Positions 17,405-25,904 of a DNA stretch of 64,000 bases are shown here, piece after piece. Under the pieces are notes generated by a model, which saw only the letters and a list, made by a program, of their open reading frames with translations, ran no database searches and was not told the origin of the DNA. Both the position numbers and the translations under genes were made by a program. Each line of letters begins with the position of its first letter. The first letter of the stretch is position 1. The stretch comes from Tepidanaerobacter sp. EBM-38 (GTDB taxonomy: Bacteria > Bacillota > Thermosediminibacteria > Thermosediminibacterales > Tepidanaerobacteraceae): assembly GCA_001896545.1 (NCBI GenBank), contig MPOT01000025.1, positions 94,488-158,487 of the forward strand, given 5' to 3'.

Positions 17405-18243
17405 ATAAATACTTCAAACCACATATAAAAATGCTCATTTTCAGCCTTAGCAACATTACAATTCATAGTAGAAAAATTTAAAAAGAATTACCCATTCATG
17501 CTTATTAACCTACATCTATCAATCTCATAATCATTCTTAACGCTATTAAACGATTGTTCTGAAGCAAAATCCCATAACTTAGTTATACCTAAATTCAGAT
17601 AAAGGACCCCAAACTCGGTCAAACCTATAATAATAGTTACAAAAAATATTTTAGCAATTTAAAAATATCAAGTTTGTTTTGGAACGTATATTCAAAATAA
17701 TATCTTAGATTTAAATAATATCTCACAAATTATGCGAATACAATCAATTTAATAACAGCTACGAGTAAGTTCGGAAACAGGAAAAAATGCCTGTAAAAAA
17801 CCAATAAAAGCACTAAAAATAACAAAACAAAAACTTTTAAGCTGTGAAAGCAAAAAAAAACAAAATGAGAGTAAGGAAACAAATATCAGGCTAAAAAAAT
17901 GCAAAAAGAAATACCAATTCTTGCGGCTTATTACCCGAGAACATTCAATCTCATAACTCTTAGAGCAAATAGGAACACATACCCATTAACACTTGCTGCT
18001 GCCGTTAAAACATAAGGAGGTGGTACACTCAAAAAAAGAAGTTACCAAAAGGTGTAACAAGGAGAGGCTGTTTTTTCCATAATAATACTAAGTATTATTA
18101 TGGAAGACCCCTGATTTGTGTAAACGGTCTTTAGTTATAAAGAGAAAAAATGAAACTTTTTTAAGAGGCTCTAAACCTTGCGGTTATTAGGTTTAATTAC
18201 TCTGGATTTAAACTAATTTTATTTTATACAAGGAGGGTATAAA
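17405..18243. other. 839-bp AT-rich non-coding region with decayed sequence
   Basis: No gene with a proper start is visible. Two 31-bp direct repeats (17500-17530 and 17926-17956) agree at 25 of 31 positions. Each lies in an open minus-strand stretch that reads similarly (NDYEIDRCRLIS and KSYEIECSRVIS), which looks like two decayed copies of one gene piece that I do not recognise. A ribosome-binding-site-like AAGGAGGTGG at about 18015 leads only to a 20-codon frame. The right end holds a perfect palindrome at 18075-18105. Confidence 0.5.
18075..18105. promoter_or_regulatory. Perfect 31-bp palindrome upstream of the EIIC-like gene
   Basis: The arms TTCCATAATAATACT and AGTATTATTATGGAA are exactly complementary around a single A. 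With a one-base centre it cannot form a normal RNA hairpin loop without opening base pairs, so a dimeric repressor operator is more natural than a terminator. It lies about 140 bp before the next start codon. Confidence 0.55.
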
Positions 18244-19335
18244 ATGTCCGAACAGAAAGAAAAGGGTTTTTCTGCTTATCTAAAAGAGCAAAACATCGAA
18301 CTCACTTTTGACAGAATTGGTATCAAAGCTCTTGGTGCTATGGCTCACGGTCTATTTGCGTCATTATTAATCGGTACAATTATTAACACCCTGGGCAATC
18401 TACTTAAATTCCCGTTTCTTAACGAAATTGGTGCCTATGCCACGGCAGGTACCGGCGCAGCCATGGCAGTATCCATCGGTTACGCTTTACAAGCACCTCC
18501 CTTCGTTCTTTATTCTTTGGTGGCTGTAGGTCAGGCTGCTAACAAATTAGGCGGCGCTGGCGGCCCTTTGGCCGTATTCTTCATTGCCCTTATTGCTGCC
18601 TTTTGCGGTATGCTGGTTTCCAAAAGAACGCGTATTGACTTAATTGTTACACCTTTTGTTACGATTGTTGTAGGCGTCACAGCTGCCTATTTTTTGGCTC
18701 CGCCCATCGGTGCCTTTGCTTCTTGGATTGGCAACATCATTATCTGGGCAACAGAAATGAGGCCATTCATAATGGGAATTCTGGTTTCCGCTATTATGGG
18801 TATCGTTCTTACACTACCAATTAGCTCTGCGGCACTGGCTGCCGCTTTAGGGCTGGTTGGTCTGGCCGGCGGCGCTGCCCATGCTGGCTGCTGCGCTCAC
18901 ATGATTGGCTTTGCAGTCGCCTCTTACAGAGAAAATAAAATCGGCGGTTTAGCAGCCCAAGGTCTTGGTACATCCATGCTGCAAATACCTAATCTGTTGA
19001 AAAAACCGGTTCTATGGATACCAGCAGTGGTTGCTTCTATCATCAATGGCCCTGTTGCTACTGTTGTTTTTAGGCTTAAACAAAACGGACCTCCTATCTC
19101 CTCAGGTATGGGCACCTCCGGTCTCGTCGGTCCCATCGGCGTTATCACCGGTTGGTATACGCCTTCGGAGCAAGCTCTTGCCCACGGCGAGGTAGCCATG
19201 ATCCCCACCGCCATGGATTGGATTGGCTTAATTATGGTCAGTGTCGTGATCCCGGCGGTAGTAGCTTGGATTGTCTCTGAAATTATGCGCAAGAAGGAAA
19301 TAATCGAGCCCGGCGATTTAAAAATCGAGGTCTAA
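18244..19335 (+). CDS. Stand-alone EIIC-like membrane transporter (PTS_EIIC_2 family)
   Basis: This 363-residue membrane protein has about nine or ten hydrophobic segments and the Gly/Ala-rich pattern of the Firmicute 'PTS transporter subunit IIC' family that occurs without EIIA or EIIB. Marks are GAYATAGTGAAMAVSIGYAL near residue 60, LGLVGLAGGAAHAGCCAHM near 205 and a late GTSGLVGPIGVITG. It has a short soluble N-terminus and a charged C-terminus. No phosphorylation domains are present, so it may be a secondary carrier for a ring acid or organic acid. G+C content and codon use (GGC, GCC, CTG) are visibly higher than the surrounding genes, suggesting later arrival. The substrate is unknown. 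Confidence 0.75.
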   Translation: MSEQKEKGFSAYLKEQNIELTFDRIGIKALGAMAHGLFASLLIGTIINTLGNLLKFPFLNEIGAYATAGTGAAMAVSIGYALQAPPFVLYSLVAVGQAANKLGGAGGPLAVFFIALIAAFCGMLVSKRTRIDLIVTPFVTIVVGVTAAYFLAPPIGAFASWIGNIIIWATEMRPFIMGILVSAIMGIVLTLPISSAALAAALGLVGLAGGAAHAGCCAHMIGFAVASYRENKIGGLAAQGLGTSMLQIPNLLKKPVLWIPAVVASIINGPVATVVFRLKQNGPPISSGMGTSGLVGPIGVITGWYTPSEQALAHGEVAMIPTAMDWIGLIMVSVVIPAVVAWIVSEIMRKKEIIEPGDLKIEV

Positions 19336-19356
19336 AGTTAAAGACTCAACCAAAAC

Positions 19357-19387
19357 CCAGAGTAAAGGTAAATAGCCTTTACTCTGG
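19357..19387 (+). terminator. Hairpin after the EIIC-like gene
   Basis: CCAGAGTAAAGG and CCTTTACTCTGG form a perfect 12-bp stem with a 7-base loop, 22 bp after the stop codon. The next bases are TAAAAAAATACTTTTT, so the T-run is displaced. It probably insulates ndhF from the upstream gene. Confidence 0.6.
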
Positions 19388-19436
19388 TAAAAAAATACTT
19401 TTTATAATATTGTAATAAACAAAGGGGGTAGGGTTA

Positions 19437-20309
19437 GTGCAGGAATTCAAATACTTTGCGCCTTCAGATATAAATCAAGCCTTAAAAATTCTTGACAGTG
19501 TAAAAGGTGATAAAAGAATCTTAGCTGGAGGAACTGATCTAGTCATAGCTATTAGAGAAAGGAAAATAAACCCTGAAGTAGTAATTGATCTAAAGAATAC
19601 CCAAAATTTGAATTATATAAAACAGGAAAACGGATACATCAAGATAGGTTCCATGAGCACCTTTACCGATGTTATTGAATCAGAACTCATCAAAAGAAAG
19701 GCAAGAGTACTTCATGAATCTTGTTATTCAATGGGTTCCCCCCAGATTAGAAACTGGGCTACAATTGGGGGTAACATTATCAATGCTTCACCGGCTACAG
19801 ATTCTGTACCAGCCCTTATGGTTCTTGATGCTACAGTTAAGCTTGAGAGTGTTTCGGGGATTAGAGAATTCAAGGTTCAAGATATTTTAAAAGGTATAAA
19901 TAAGACCAATTTAAATGAAAATGAGATACTGACAGAAATATCATTTAAGATACCGTCAGAAAACACTGTAACAGGTTTTAGAAAACTTGGTCGGCGTGCC
20001 GCTTTATCCATTGCCAGAATAAGCATAGCATGTCTTATTGAAGTTGAAGAAAACACTATGAGATGTCGAGACGCTAGAATAGCCTTGGGAGCAGTAGCTA
20101 AAAATCCTATAAGGGCGACTTCAGCCGAAGAAGTGCTAATCGGAAAAGATATCTCACAGAAGCTTATTGATGATTGCGTTGAAGTAATATCAGAAATAGC
20201 GGTGAAAAATATAGGAAACAGGCCATCGTTACCTTTCAAGCGACAGAGCATAAAGGGCATTTCAAGGGAATTACTGAATCGACTTTACATGGAATTATGG
20301 TCAAACTGA
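19437..20309 (+). CDS. ndhF: Nicotinate dehydrogenase FAD subunit
   Basis: This 290-residue subunit carries the FAD that passes electrons from nicotinate hydroxylation to NADP. It has the CO-dehydrogenase/xanthine-dehydrogenase medium-subunit fold: ILAGGTDLVIAIRE near residue 30, RNWATIGGNIINASPATDSVPAL near 104 and FRKLGRRAALSIARIS near 180. Size agrees with NdhF of E. barkeri (about 33 kDa). The start is GTG at 19437 with AAAGGGGG upstream. It ends 14 bp before the start of the next subunit gene. Confidence 0.9.
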   Translation: MQEFKYFAPSDINQALKILDSVKGDKRILAGGTDLVIAIRERKINPEVVIDLKNTQNLNYIKQENGYIKIGSMSTFTDVIESELIKRKARVLHESCYSMGSPQIRNWATIGGNIINASPATDSVPALMVLDATVKLESVSGIREFKVQDILKGINKTNLNENEILTEISFKIPSENTVTGFRKLGRRAALSIARISIACLIEVEENTMRCRDARIALGAVAKNPIRATSAEEVLIGKDISQKLIDDCVEVISEIAVKNIGNRPSLPFKRQSIKGISRELLNRLYMELWSN

Positions 20310-20323
20310 TGGAGGTGACAGGT

Positions 20324-22141
20324 TTGGAAGAAGTAAAAATATCTTTTATTTTAAATGATGAAAGTGTATCGGTGGAGGTAGATCCGAGAAAAAGACTCTT
20401 GGATATGTTGAGAGAGGACTTTTTGCTCACAGGAGTAAAAGAGGGTTGTTCTGTGGGAGAATGTGGTGCTTGCACAGTTTTGATAGATGGGAGAGCGGTA
20501 ACATCATGCCTTGTTTTGGCACCACAGGTCAATGGACATAGAGTTACAACTATCGAGGGTCTACAAAAAAATGGAGAGTTACACCCACTTCAACAGGCTT
20601 TTATTGATTCCGGAGCAGTGCAGTGTGGATTTTGCACACCGGGGATGATACTTGCTGCTAAGGCTCTTCTGGACAGAAATCCACATCCAACTCGTGAGGA
20701 CATAAAAACTGCAATTTCAGGAAATCTCTGTCGGTGTACCGGTTATGAAAAGATTATAAAGGCAGTCGAAACAGCTGTAAAATATCTTGAAGGGAAAGAT
20801 GAAAATAACAGGACAAATGATAGAAAAAAGACTGAAACTTTAAAAAAGCTAACTGAAGAAGCTATTTCTGATGATATAAGAGTGATAGGGAAAAGTATTA
20901 TTCGAAAAGACGCCTTAAAAAAGACAACCGGAGAAGCTCTTTTTGCTGGCGATATGCGCTTTGAAAATATGCTTTACGGAAAAGTCCTTAGAAGTCAGGT
21001 TCCTCATGCAATTCTGAAGAATATAGATACAACAGATGCTAAAAGTTTGCCCGGTGTAAAAGCGGTTCTGACTTACAAAGATATTCCCGGAGCTAATCGT
21101 GTAGGAATCATACTAAAAGATGAGCCTGTTTTAGTGGATCATAAAATTGCCCGTATCGGAGATCCCATAGCTTTAGTAGCGGCAGAAACTCAAGAGATAG
21201 CCGAGGAGGCTCTAGAACGGATTAAAGTTGAGTTGGAAGAATTACCGCCCGTAGTCGATGTTAAAGAAGCTATAAAAGAAGATTCTGTAAAAGTTCACGG
21301 AGATACAAACATAATAGCAATAAAAAACCTTATTAAGGGCGATGTTGAAGAAGGGTTTAGAAAAAGTGACATCATTGTAGAAAACCATTATAAAACTAAT
21401 TTTGTTTCACATATGTTTATTGAACCAGAGTGTGGTATAGGTAGTTATGAAAATGGAGTTATAACTGTGTGGTGCTCTTCACAAAATGTTCACTTTGATC
21501 GAGCTGAAGTAGCTCGTGTTCTAAATATGCCAAGAAGCAAGGTTCGAGTAATCCAGGCAGAAACCGGAGGGGGATTTGGTGGAAAACTAGACATATCCAC
21601 TCAGTGTTATGCGGCTTTATTAGCTTATTATACAAAGAGACCAGTAAAAATCATTTACTCTCGAGTAGAGTCTACTATGGCTTCATCTAAACGACACCCA
21701 GCTATAATCAGATGCAAAACAGGTGCTACCAAGGAAGGAAAGCTGATGGCCTTGGATGCTGATATGATTCTGGATACAGGAGCTTATGCATCTTATGGGC
21801 CTGGAGTAATCACTAGGACTGTGGTTCATATTACAGGCCCTTATGATATTCCAAATGTAAAAGTTAAAGGTCATTTAGTTTATACAAATAATCCTATGGC
21901 TGGCGCTATGAGAGGTTTCGGTGTCCCTCAAGCAGCGATAGTTCACGAAAGTCAAATGGATATACTGGCAAAAGAGCTAGGGATAAGTCCCTATGAAATA
22001 AGAAAAAGAAATGTTCTAAAACCTGGATCTTACACTGCTACAAACCAACTGCTTACCTCAAGTGTTGGAATAGAAAAGACCTTAGATGCAGCAGTCGAAA
22101 AGGCAAAAGAAATGTTAAAAGGATGGGAGGGGATTCTGTGA
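20324..22141 (+). CDS. ndhSL: Nicotinate dehydrogenase FeS subunit fused to large molybdopterin subunit
   Basis: This 605-residue protein joins two subunits that are separate in E. barkeri. Residues 1-155 hold two [2Fe-2S] clusters (GCSVGECGACTVLIDG near 40; QCGFCTPGM near 100 and CRCTGY near 132). A charged linker of about 35 residues follows, with no internal stop. Residues about 190-605 are the N-terminal part of a molybdopterin hydroxylase chain: ETGGGFGGKLD near 412 and MAGAMRGFG near 525. The protein stops after IEKTLDAAVEKAKEM, exactly where the Mo chain is split in the E. barkeri enzyme, and NdhM continues it. TTG at 20324 follows GGAGGTGAC. Nicotinate is hydroxylated to 6-hydroxynicotinate at a Mo-Se centre. 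Confidence 0.88.
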   Translation: MEEVKISFILNDESVSVEVDPRKRLLDMLREDFLLTGVKEGCSVGECGACTVLIDGRAVTSCLVLAPQVNGHRVTTIEGLQKNGELHPLQQAFIDSGAVQCGFCTPGMILAAKALLDRNPHPTREDIKTAISGNLCRCTGYEKIIKAVETAVKYLEGKDENNRTNDRKKTETLKKLTEEAISDDIRVIGKSIIRKDALKKTTGEALFAGDMRFENMLYGKVLRSQVPHAILKNIDTTDAKSLPGVKAVLTYKDIPGANRVGIILKDEPVLVDHKIARIGDPIALVAAETQEIAEEALERIKVELEELPPVVDVKEAIKEDSVKVHGDTNIIAIKNLIKGDVEEGFRKSDIIVENHYKTNFVSHMFIEPECGIGSYENGVITVWCSSQNVHFDRAEVARVLNMPRSKVRVIQAETGGGFGGKLDISTQCYAALLAYYTKRPVKIIYSRVESTMASSKRHPAIIRCKTGATKEGKLMALDADMILDTGAYASYGPGVITRTVVHITGPYDIPNVKVKGHLVYTNNPMAGAMRGFGVPQAAIVHESQMDILAKELGISPYEIRKRNVLKPGSYTATNQLLTSSVGIEKTLDAAVEKAKEMLKGWEGIL

Positions 22142-23124
22142 TAAAAACTGGAATAGGTATCGGATGTATGTGGTACGGTATAGGGAACACCGGCCTACCC
22201 AATCCTGCTGCAGCTTTTGTCGAGGTGCATAGTGACTGTTCAGCGACTTTACTCACCGGATGCGCAGATATTGGTCAGGGTTCCAATACTGTTCTTGCCC
22301 AGATCGTAGCTGAGACTTTAGGTATAGATTTTGAAGATGTATTCGTAACTTCTGCTGATACTGGGGTAACACCCGAAGCCGGTGCTACATCGGCCAGTCG
22401 ACAAACCTACATTTCCGGCAATGCGTGCAAGCGGGCTGCAGAAATGGCTCGGCAAACCCTTGTAGATCTAGCTGCAGATCTGCTACAGGATGATAAAGAT
22501 AAAATCCTTTTAAAAGATAAAATGGCTTTTGTAAAAGATACAGATAAATCCATCAGCATGGCAAAACTCTTAGAGGAATGCGACCGGCGTGGGATACTAG
22601 TAATAGGCAGCGGTTCCTTTAACCCGGATACAACTTATTTGGATGCTCAAACAATGGCTGGCATACCATATGCTACATATGCATTTGCTACTCACATAGC
22701 GGAAGTGGAAGTTAATACAGAGACTGGAGAAATTAAAGTTAAAAAAATTATAGCTGCTCATGACGTAGGAAAAGCTGTAAACCCGTCGCTGATTGAAGGA
22801 CAAATTGAAGGGGGGTGTTTAATGGGTGCAGGTTATGCCCTTTTAGAGGAGGTTTTGTTGTCGAATGGTCGAATAACCAACCCGAATTTATCTAATTATC
22901 TATTATTCACAGCAAAGGATGTACCTGAAGTATACCCAATCATTGTGGAAGAGAAAGAAGAAACGGGTCCTTATGGAGCAAAGGGTGTCGGTGAACCGTC
23001 ACTAATTCCTACAGCCCCTGCTATACTAAATGCCATTTATAATGCTACAGGTGAACGGTTTACGGATATTCCGGTGACACAGGAAAGATTTATCGAACAG
23101 ACCTATTATAAATTTGACAAATAA
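22138..23124 (+). CDS. ndhM: Nicotinate dehydrogenase medium molybdopterin subunit
   Basis: This 328-residue protein is the C-terminal half of a xanthine-dehydrogenase-type Mo subunit, encoded separately as in E. barkeri. It contains GCADIGQGSNTVLAQI near residue 40, the AHDVGKAVNPSLIEGQIEGG segment near 205 and GPYGAKGVGEPS, whose Glu (about E286) corresponds to the general base of the family. GTG at 22138 overlaps the ndhSL stop as GTGA and follows GGGAGGGG, so the two halves of the Mo chain are translationally coupled. Together with NdhF and NdhSL it forms the complete hydroxylase. Confidence 0.9.
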   Translation: MIKTGIGIGCMWYGIGNTGLPNPAAAFVEVHSDCSATLLTGCADIGQGSNTVLAQIVAETLGIDFEDVFVTSADTGVTPEAGATSASRQTYISGNACKRAAEMARQTLVDLAADLLQDDKDKILLKDKMAFVKDTDKSISMAKLLEECDRRGILVIGSGSFNPDTTYLDAQTMAGIPYATYAFATHIAEVEVNTETGEIKVKKIIAAHDVGKAVNPSLIEGQIEGGCLMGAGYALLEEVLLSNGRITNPNLSNYLLFTAKDVPEVYPIIVEEKEETGPYGAKGVGEPSLIPTAPAILNAIYNATGERFTDIPVTQERFIEQTYYKFDK

Positions 23125-23201
23125 ATTGATTGAAGACAATTTTACTTTATATAAATCACCTAATTACTTATCAAAAATATAAATAAAAAGGAGTCTTAAA
23201 T

Positions 23202-24362
23202 ATGACTATTATAGCTATTAAAAACATAGGAACTTTGGTAAGTGGTGATATTAAAAAACCAATTTCTTCGTCTAACACAATTATCATTGAAGACGGGAAA
23301 ATTGCAAAGCTAGGGAATGAGGAATTATTAAAGCAATACCAATGTGACAAGGTAATTGATGCAAAAGGCATAACCGTTACTCCAGGCCTTATAGACTCAC
23401 ATGTGCATCCGGTTATAGGAGATTTTACACCACGCCAAAACACATTAGGGTTTATTGATAGTTCCCTTCATGGAGGAGTAACCACAATGATATCCGCAGG
23501 GGAATGTCATACTCCTGGCAGACCGAAAGATGTAGCAGGAACTAAGGCATTAGCTATATTGGCACACAAAAGTTTCCAAAATATGAGACCTGGCGGTGTC
23601 AAACTTCACGGTGGTGCCCTCATATTGGAAAAAGGCCTTACAGAAAAGGATTTTGAGGAACTAGCCCGGGAGGGAGTATGGTTAGTAGGGGAGATAGGCC
23701 TAGGTAGTATTAACAAACCTGAAGACGCAGCCCCTATGGTAGAGTGGGCGAAAAAACATGGATTTAAGACAATGATGCATACCGGAGGTACATCGATTCC
23801 CGGTAGCACTACCGTTACAGCTGCTGATGTAATGCAAGTCAATCCTCATGTGGTATCTCATCTGAATGGAGGTCCTACTGCTATACCGATAGAAGAAGTA
23901 AAAAAGTTGATCGATGAAACATCAATAACCCTGGAAATGGTTCAATGCGGTAATTTCAAAGTATTTAAACAAGCTATTGAATGGTTGAAAGAGAAAAATC
24001 AATTAGACCGGGTCATCCTTGGTAATGATTCGCCGTCAGGAACTGGGATTATACCCTTGGGAATCTTAAGATCCGTATGTTTTATAGCTTCTATGACAGG
24101 TGTATCAGCTGAAGAAGCCCTATGTATGGCTACTGGCAATACTGCTCGTGTTTATGGCCTTAATGTAGGGATAATAGAAGAAGGTCGGGAAGCAGATCTT
24201 GTATTGATGGATGCTCCTATGGGTTCTGTAGGCAAAAATTGCATTCAAGCACTGGAAGCCGGAGATCTCCCCGGGATTTCCATGGTAATAATTGATGGAA
24301 AGCTAGTGGCAACAAAGAGTAGAAATACTCCTCCTCCCGCAATAAAAGCGGTTGTTTGCTAA
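23202..24362 (+). CDS. ena: Enamidase, second copy
   Basis: This is the second 386-residue enamidase, with the same landmarks as the first: DSHVHP metal ligands, GGVTTMISAGECH, MHTGGTSIPGSTT, LNGGPTAI and GNDSPSGTGI. It lies between nicotinate dehydrogenase and 6-hydroxynicotinate reductase, so it is the copy expected to act in the upper nicotinate pathway on the product of Hnr. It has AAAAGGAG before the ATG and is followed at 24 bp by hnr, probably in one transcript. Confidence 0.92.
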   Translation: MTIIAIKNIGTLVSGDIKKPISSSNTIIIEDGKIAKLGNEELLKQYQCDKVIDAKGITVTPGLIDSHVHPVIGDFTPRQNTLGFIDSSLHGGVTTMISAGECHTPGRPKDVAGTKALAILAHKSFQNMRPGGVKLHGGALILEKGLTEKDFEELAREGVWLVGEIGLGSINKPEDAAPMVEWAKKHGFKTMMHTGGTSIPGSTTVTAADVMQVNPHVVSHLNGGPTAIPIEEVKKLIDETSITLEMVQCGNFKVFKQAIEWLKEKNQLDRVILGNDSPSGTGIIPLGILRSVCFIASMTGVSAEEALCMATGNTARVYGLNVGIIEEGREADLVLMDAPMGSVGKNCIQALEAGDLPGISMVIIDGKLVATKSRNTPPPAIKAVVC

Positions 24363-24386
24363 AATATATACGGAGGTAAAGTGATT

Positions 24387-25901
24387 ATGATTGTGATTGA
24401 TTTGGAAAAATGCAGGGGCTGTAGTTTATGCGTTAAAAATTGCCCCCTTGAAGCAATCAAAGTTATTAACAAAAAGGCAAAAATAAATGATAATTGCGTT
24501 AATTGCGGAATTTGTTTCAGAGTCTGCACATTTGAAGCTATTAAAAGGACTGAAGAAAGGGCACCGGAGAATATTACATGTACCCACTGCCCTGTAAACT
24601 GTTCAATTCCACCGGAAAAAACCGGTGCGTGCAAGCGATATACTCATGTAAACGGAGAACTAATGAGAAATAGAAAGCTGGTAGTGGAAGCCATAACAGC
24701 CGAAACGGAGACAGCCAAGCTGCCTTATAAGCCGCTCATTACTGCTGTAGGCAGTGGTACCAACTACCCTTGTTCCTATCCCGCACCATATATTGTCAGT
24801 GAGTCTATTGATGGAGTTGATGTGATTACCGTAGTCACTGAAGCACCTCTTAGTTACAGTGGTGTCAAGGTTAAAATCGATACAAATCTTCACATTGGGG
24901 AAGAGGGGGCAAAAGTTCGACGGGATGGGAAGATTGTAGGAATGGTTACAACGGAGGAATATGGTTCTAAGATGCTGACTATTGGTGGTGCAAATCTCTT
25001 AAGCGGTAGCAATGATGGCTTTATAGTAGCCAGGACCATAGTAGACTTAGTTAATGGCCGCAGGGTTACATTAAAAGTGGATAAGGGAAGTACTATGGAA
25101 ATTCAACATGGTTTTCCTCCAGTAATTGACGGTCAGGAAGAAAAACTGATGCGGGTAGGTTGTGGCAGTGCTACTGTAGGTATGTTTGCCAGGCAATTAT
25201 CTAAGGTAGTAGACGAGGCGATAATTCTTGACTATCACATAATAGGGCTTTTATCGGAGCATATGGCTGGTAAGGCGGTAGGCATGGCTTATAGCGGTGT
25301 GGTTCCATACGGCCGCAAGAGTACCAACGGTAGATATTTTGGAAAACCGGGACACGGCTGGGGAGGAACGGAAATTACCGATCCAAGGGATGCCATAAAG
25401 TCCATAGATATGGGTATCGCCCGTTCTGGTATGAAAATATTGGTGACCGAAACTACAGGTCAGCAAGCTGCCCTTTTTGAGATACAAGAGGATGGTACTG
25501 TAAAATCTATAGAAATGCTCCCATCGGTGAGGGATGCAGTAAAGATCATTGCAGATACATGTGAGCGGTCAATGGTTTCGGTTATATATACCGGTGGTAC
25601 TGGAGGAAGTGCCAGAGCCGGGGTGACTAATTTGCCCAAAGCACTTACCGATGCTATACATAGGGAAGAAATAAAATTAACTATCGCAGGAGCTCCAACT
25701 TTTGTGCTTCCCGGTGGTGGCATAAACTTTATGGTGGATGTTTCAAAAATGGTTCCCGAACCGTTAACTTGGGTGCCGACGCCAGCTACCGTTGCACCGG
25801 TGGAATACACTATGACTCGTGAAAAATACGAAGAAATCGGTGGCCATGTAAACCATGTTATGTCAAAACAAGAACTTCTCAAGAAACTGAAAGAGTCATA
25901 A
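24387..25901 (+). CDS. hnr: 6-Hydroxynicotinate reductase
   Basis: It reduces 6-hydroxynicotinate to 1,4,5,6-tetrahydro-6-oxonicotinate with ferredoxin as donor. The 504 residues begin with a two-cluster ferredoxin domain (CRGCSLCVKNCP near residue 9, CVNCGICFRVC near 39), followed by a further cysteine set CTHCPVNC and CKRY between about 67 and 84. The rest is the large domain typical of Hnr, rich in Gly (VGCGSATVGMFARQL, GKPGHGWGGTEITDP, YTGGTGGSARAGVTNLPKA). ATG at 24387 lies 10 bp after GGAGG; GTG at 24381 is too close. It is flanked by enamidase and a UPF0280 gene. Confidence 0.92.
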   Translation: MIVIDLEKCRGCSLCVKNCPLEAIKVINKKAKINDNCVNCGICFRVCTFEAIKRTEERAPENITCTHCPVNCSIPPEKTGACKRYTHVNGELMRNRKLVVEAITAETETAKLPYKPLITAVGSGTNYPCSYPAPYIVSESIDGVDVITVVTEAPLSYSGVKVKIDTNLHIGEEGAKVRRDGKIVGMVTTEEYGSKMLTIGGANLLSGSNDGFIVARTIVDLVNGRRVTLKVDKGSTMEIQHGFPPVIDGQEEKLMRVGCGSATVGMFARQLSKVVDEAIILDYHIIGLLSEHMAGKAVGMAYSGVVPYGRKSTNGRYFGKPGHGWGGTEITDPRDAIKSIDMGIARSGMKILVTETTGQQAALFEIQEDGTVKSIEMLPSVRDAVKIIADTCERSMVSVIYTGGTGGSARAGVTNLPKALTDAIHREEIKLTIAGAPTFVLPGGGINFMVDVSKMVPEPLTWVPTPATVAPVEYTMTREKYEEIGGHVNHVMSKQELLKKLKES

Positions 25902-25904
25902 AAA

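Noticed and set aside
18015..18080. Twenty-codon frame after AAGGAGG upstream of the EIIC-like gene
   Set aside because: The spacing from the binding site to GTG is too short and the peptide has no recognisable features; it may be the debris of a lost gene.
20780..20890. Possible sequencing frameshift joining ndhS and ndhL
   Set aside because: The linker reads as normal, charged coding sequence without a stop, a second start with a ribosome binding site or a homopolymer run that would explain an error. I therefore report a fusion, with resequencing as the check.
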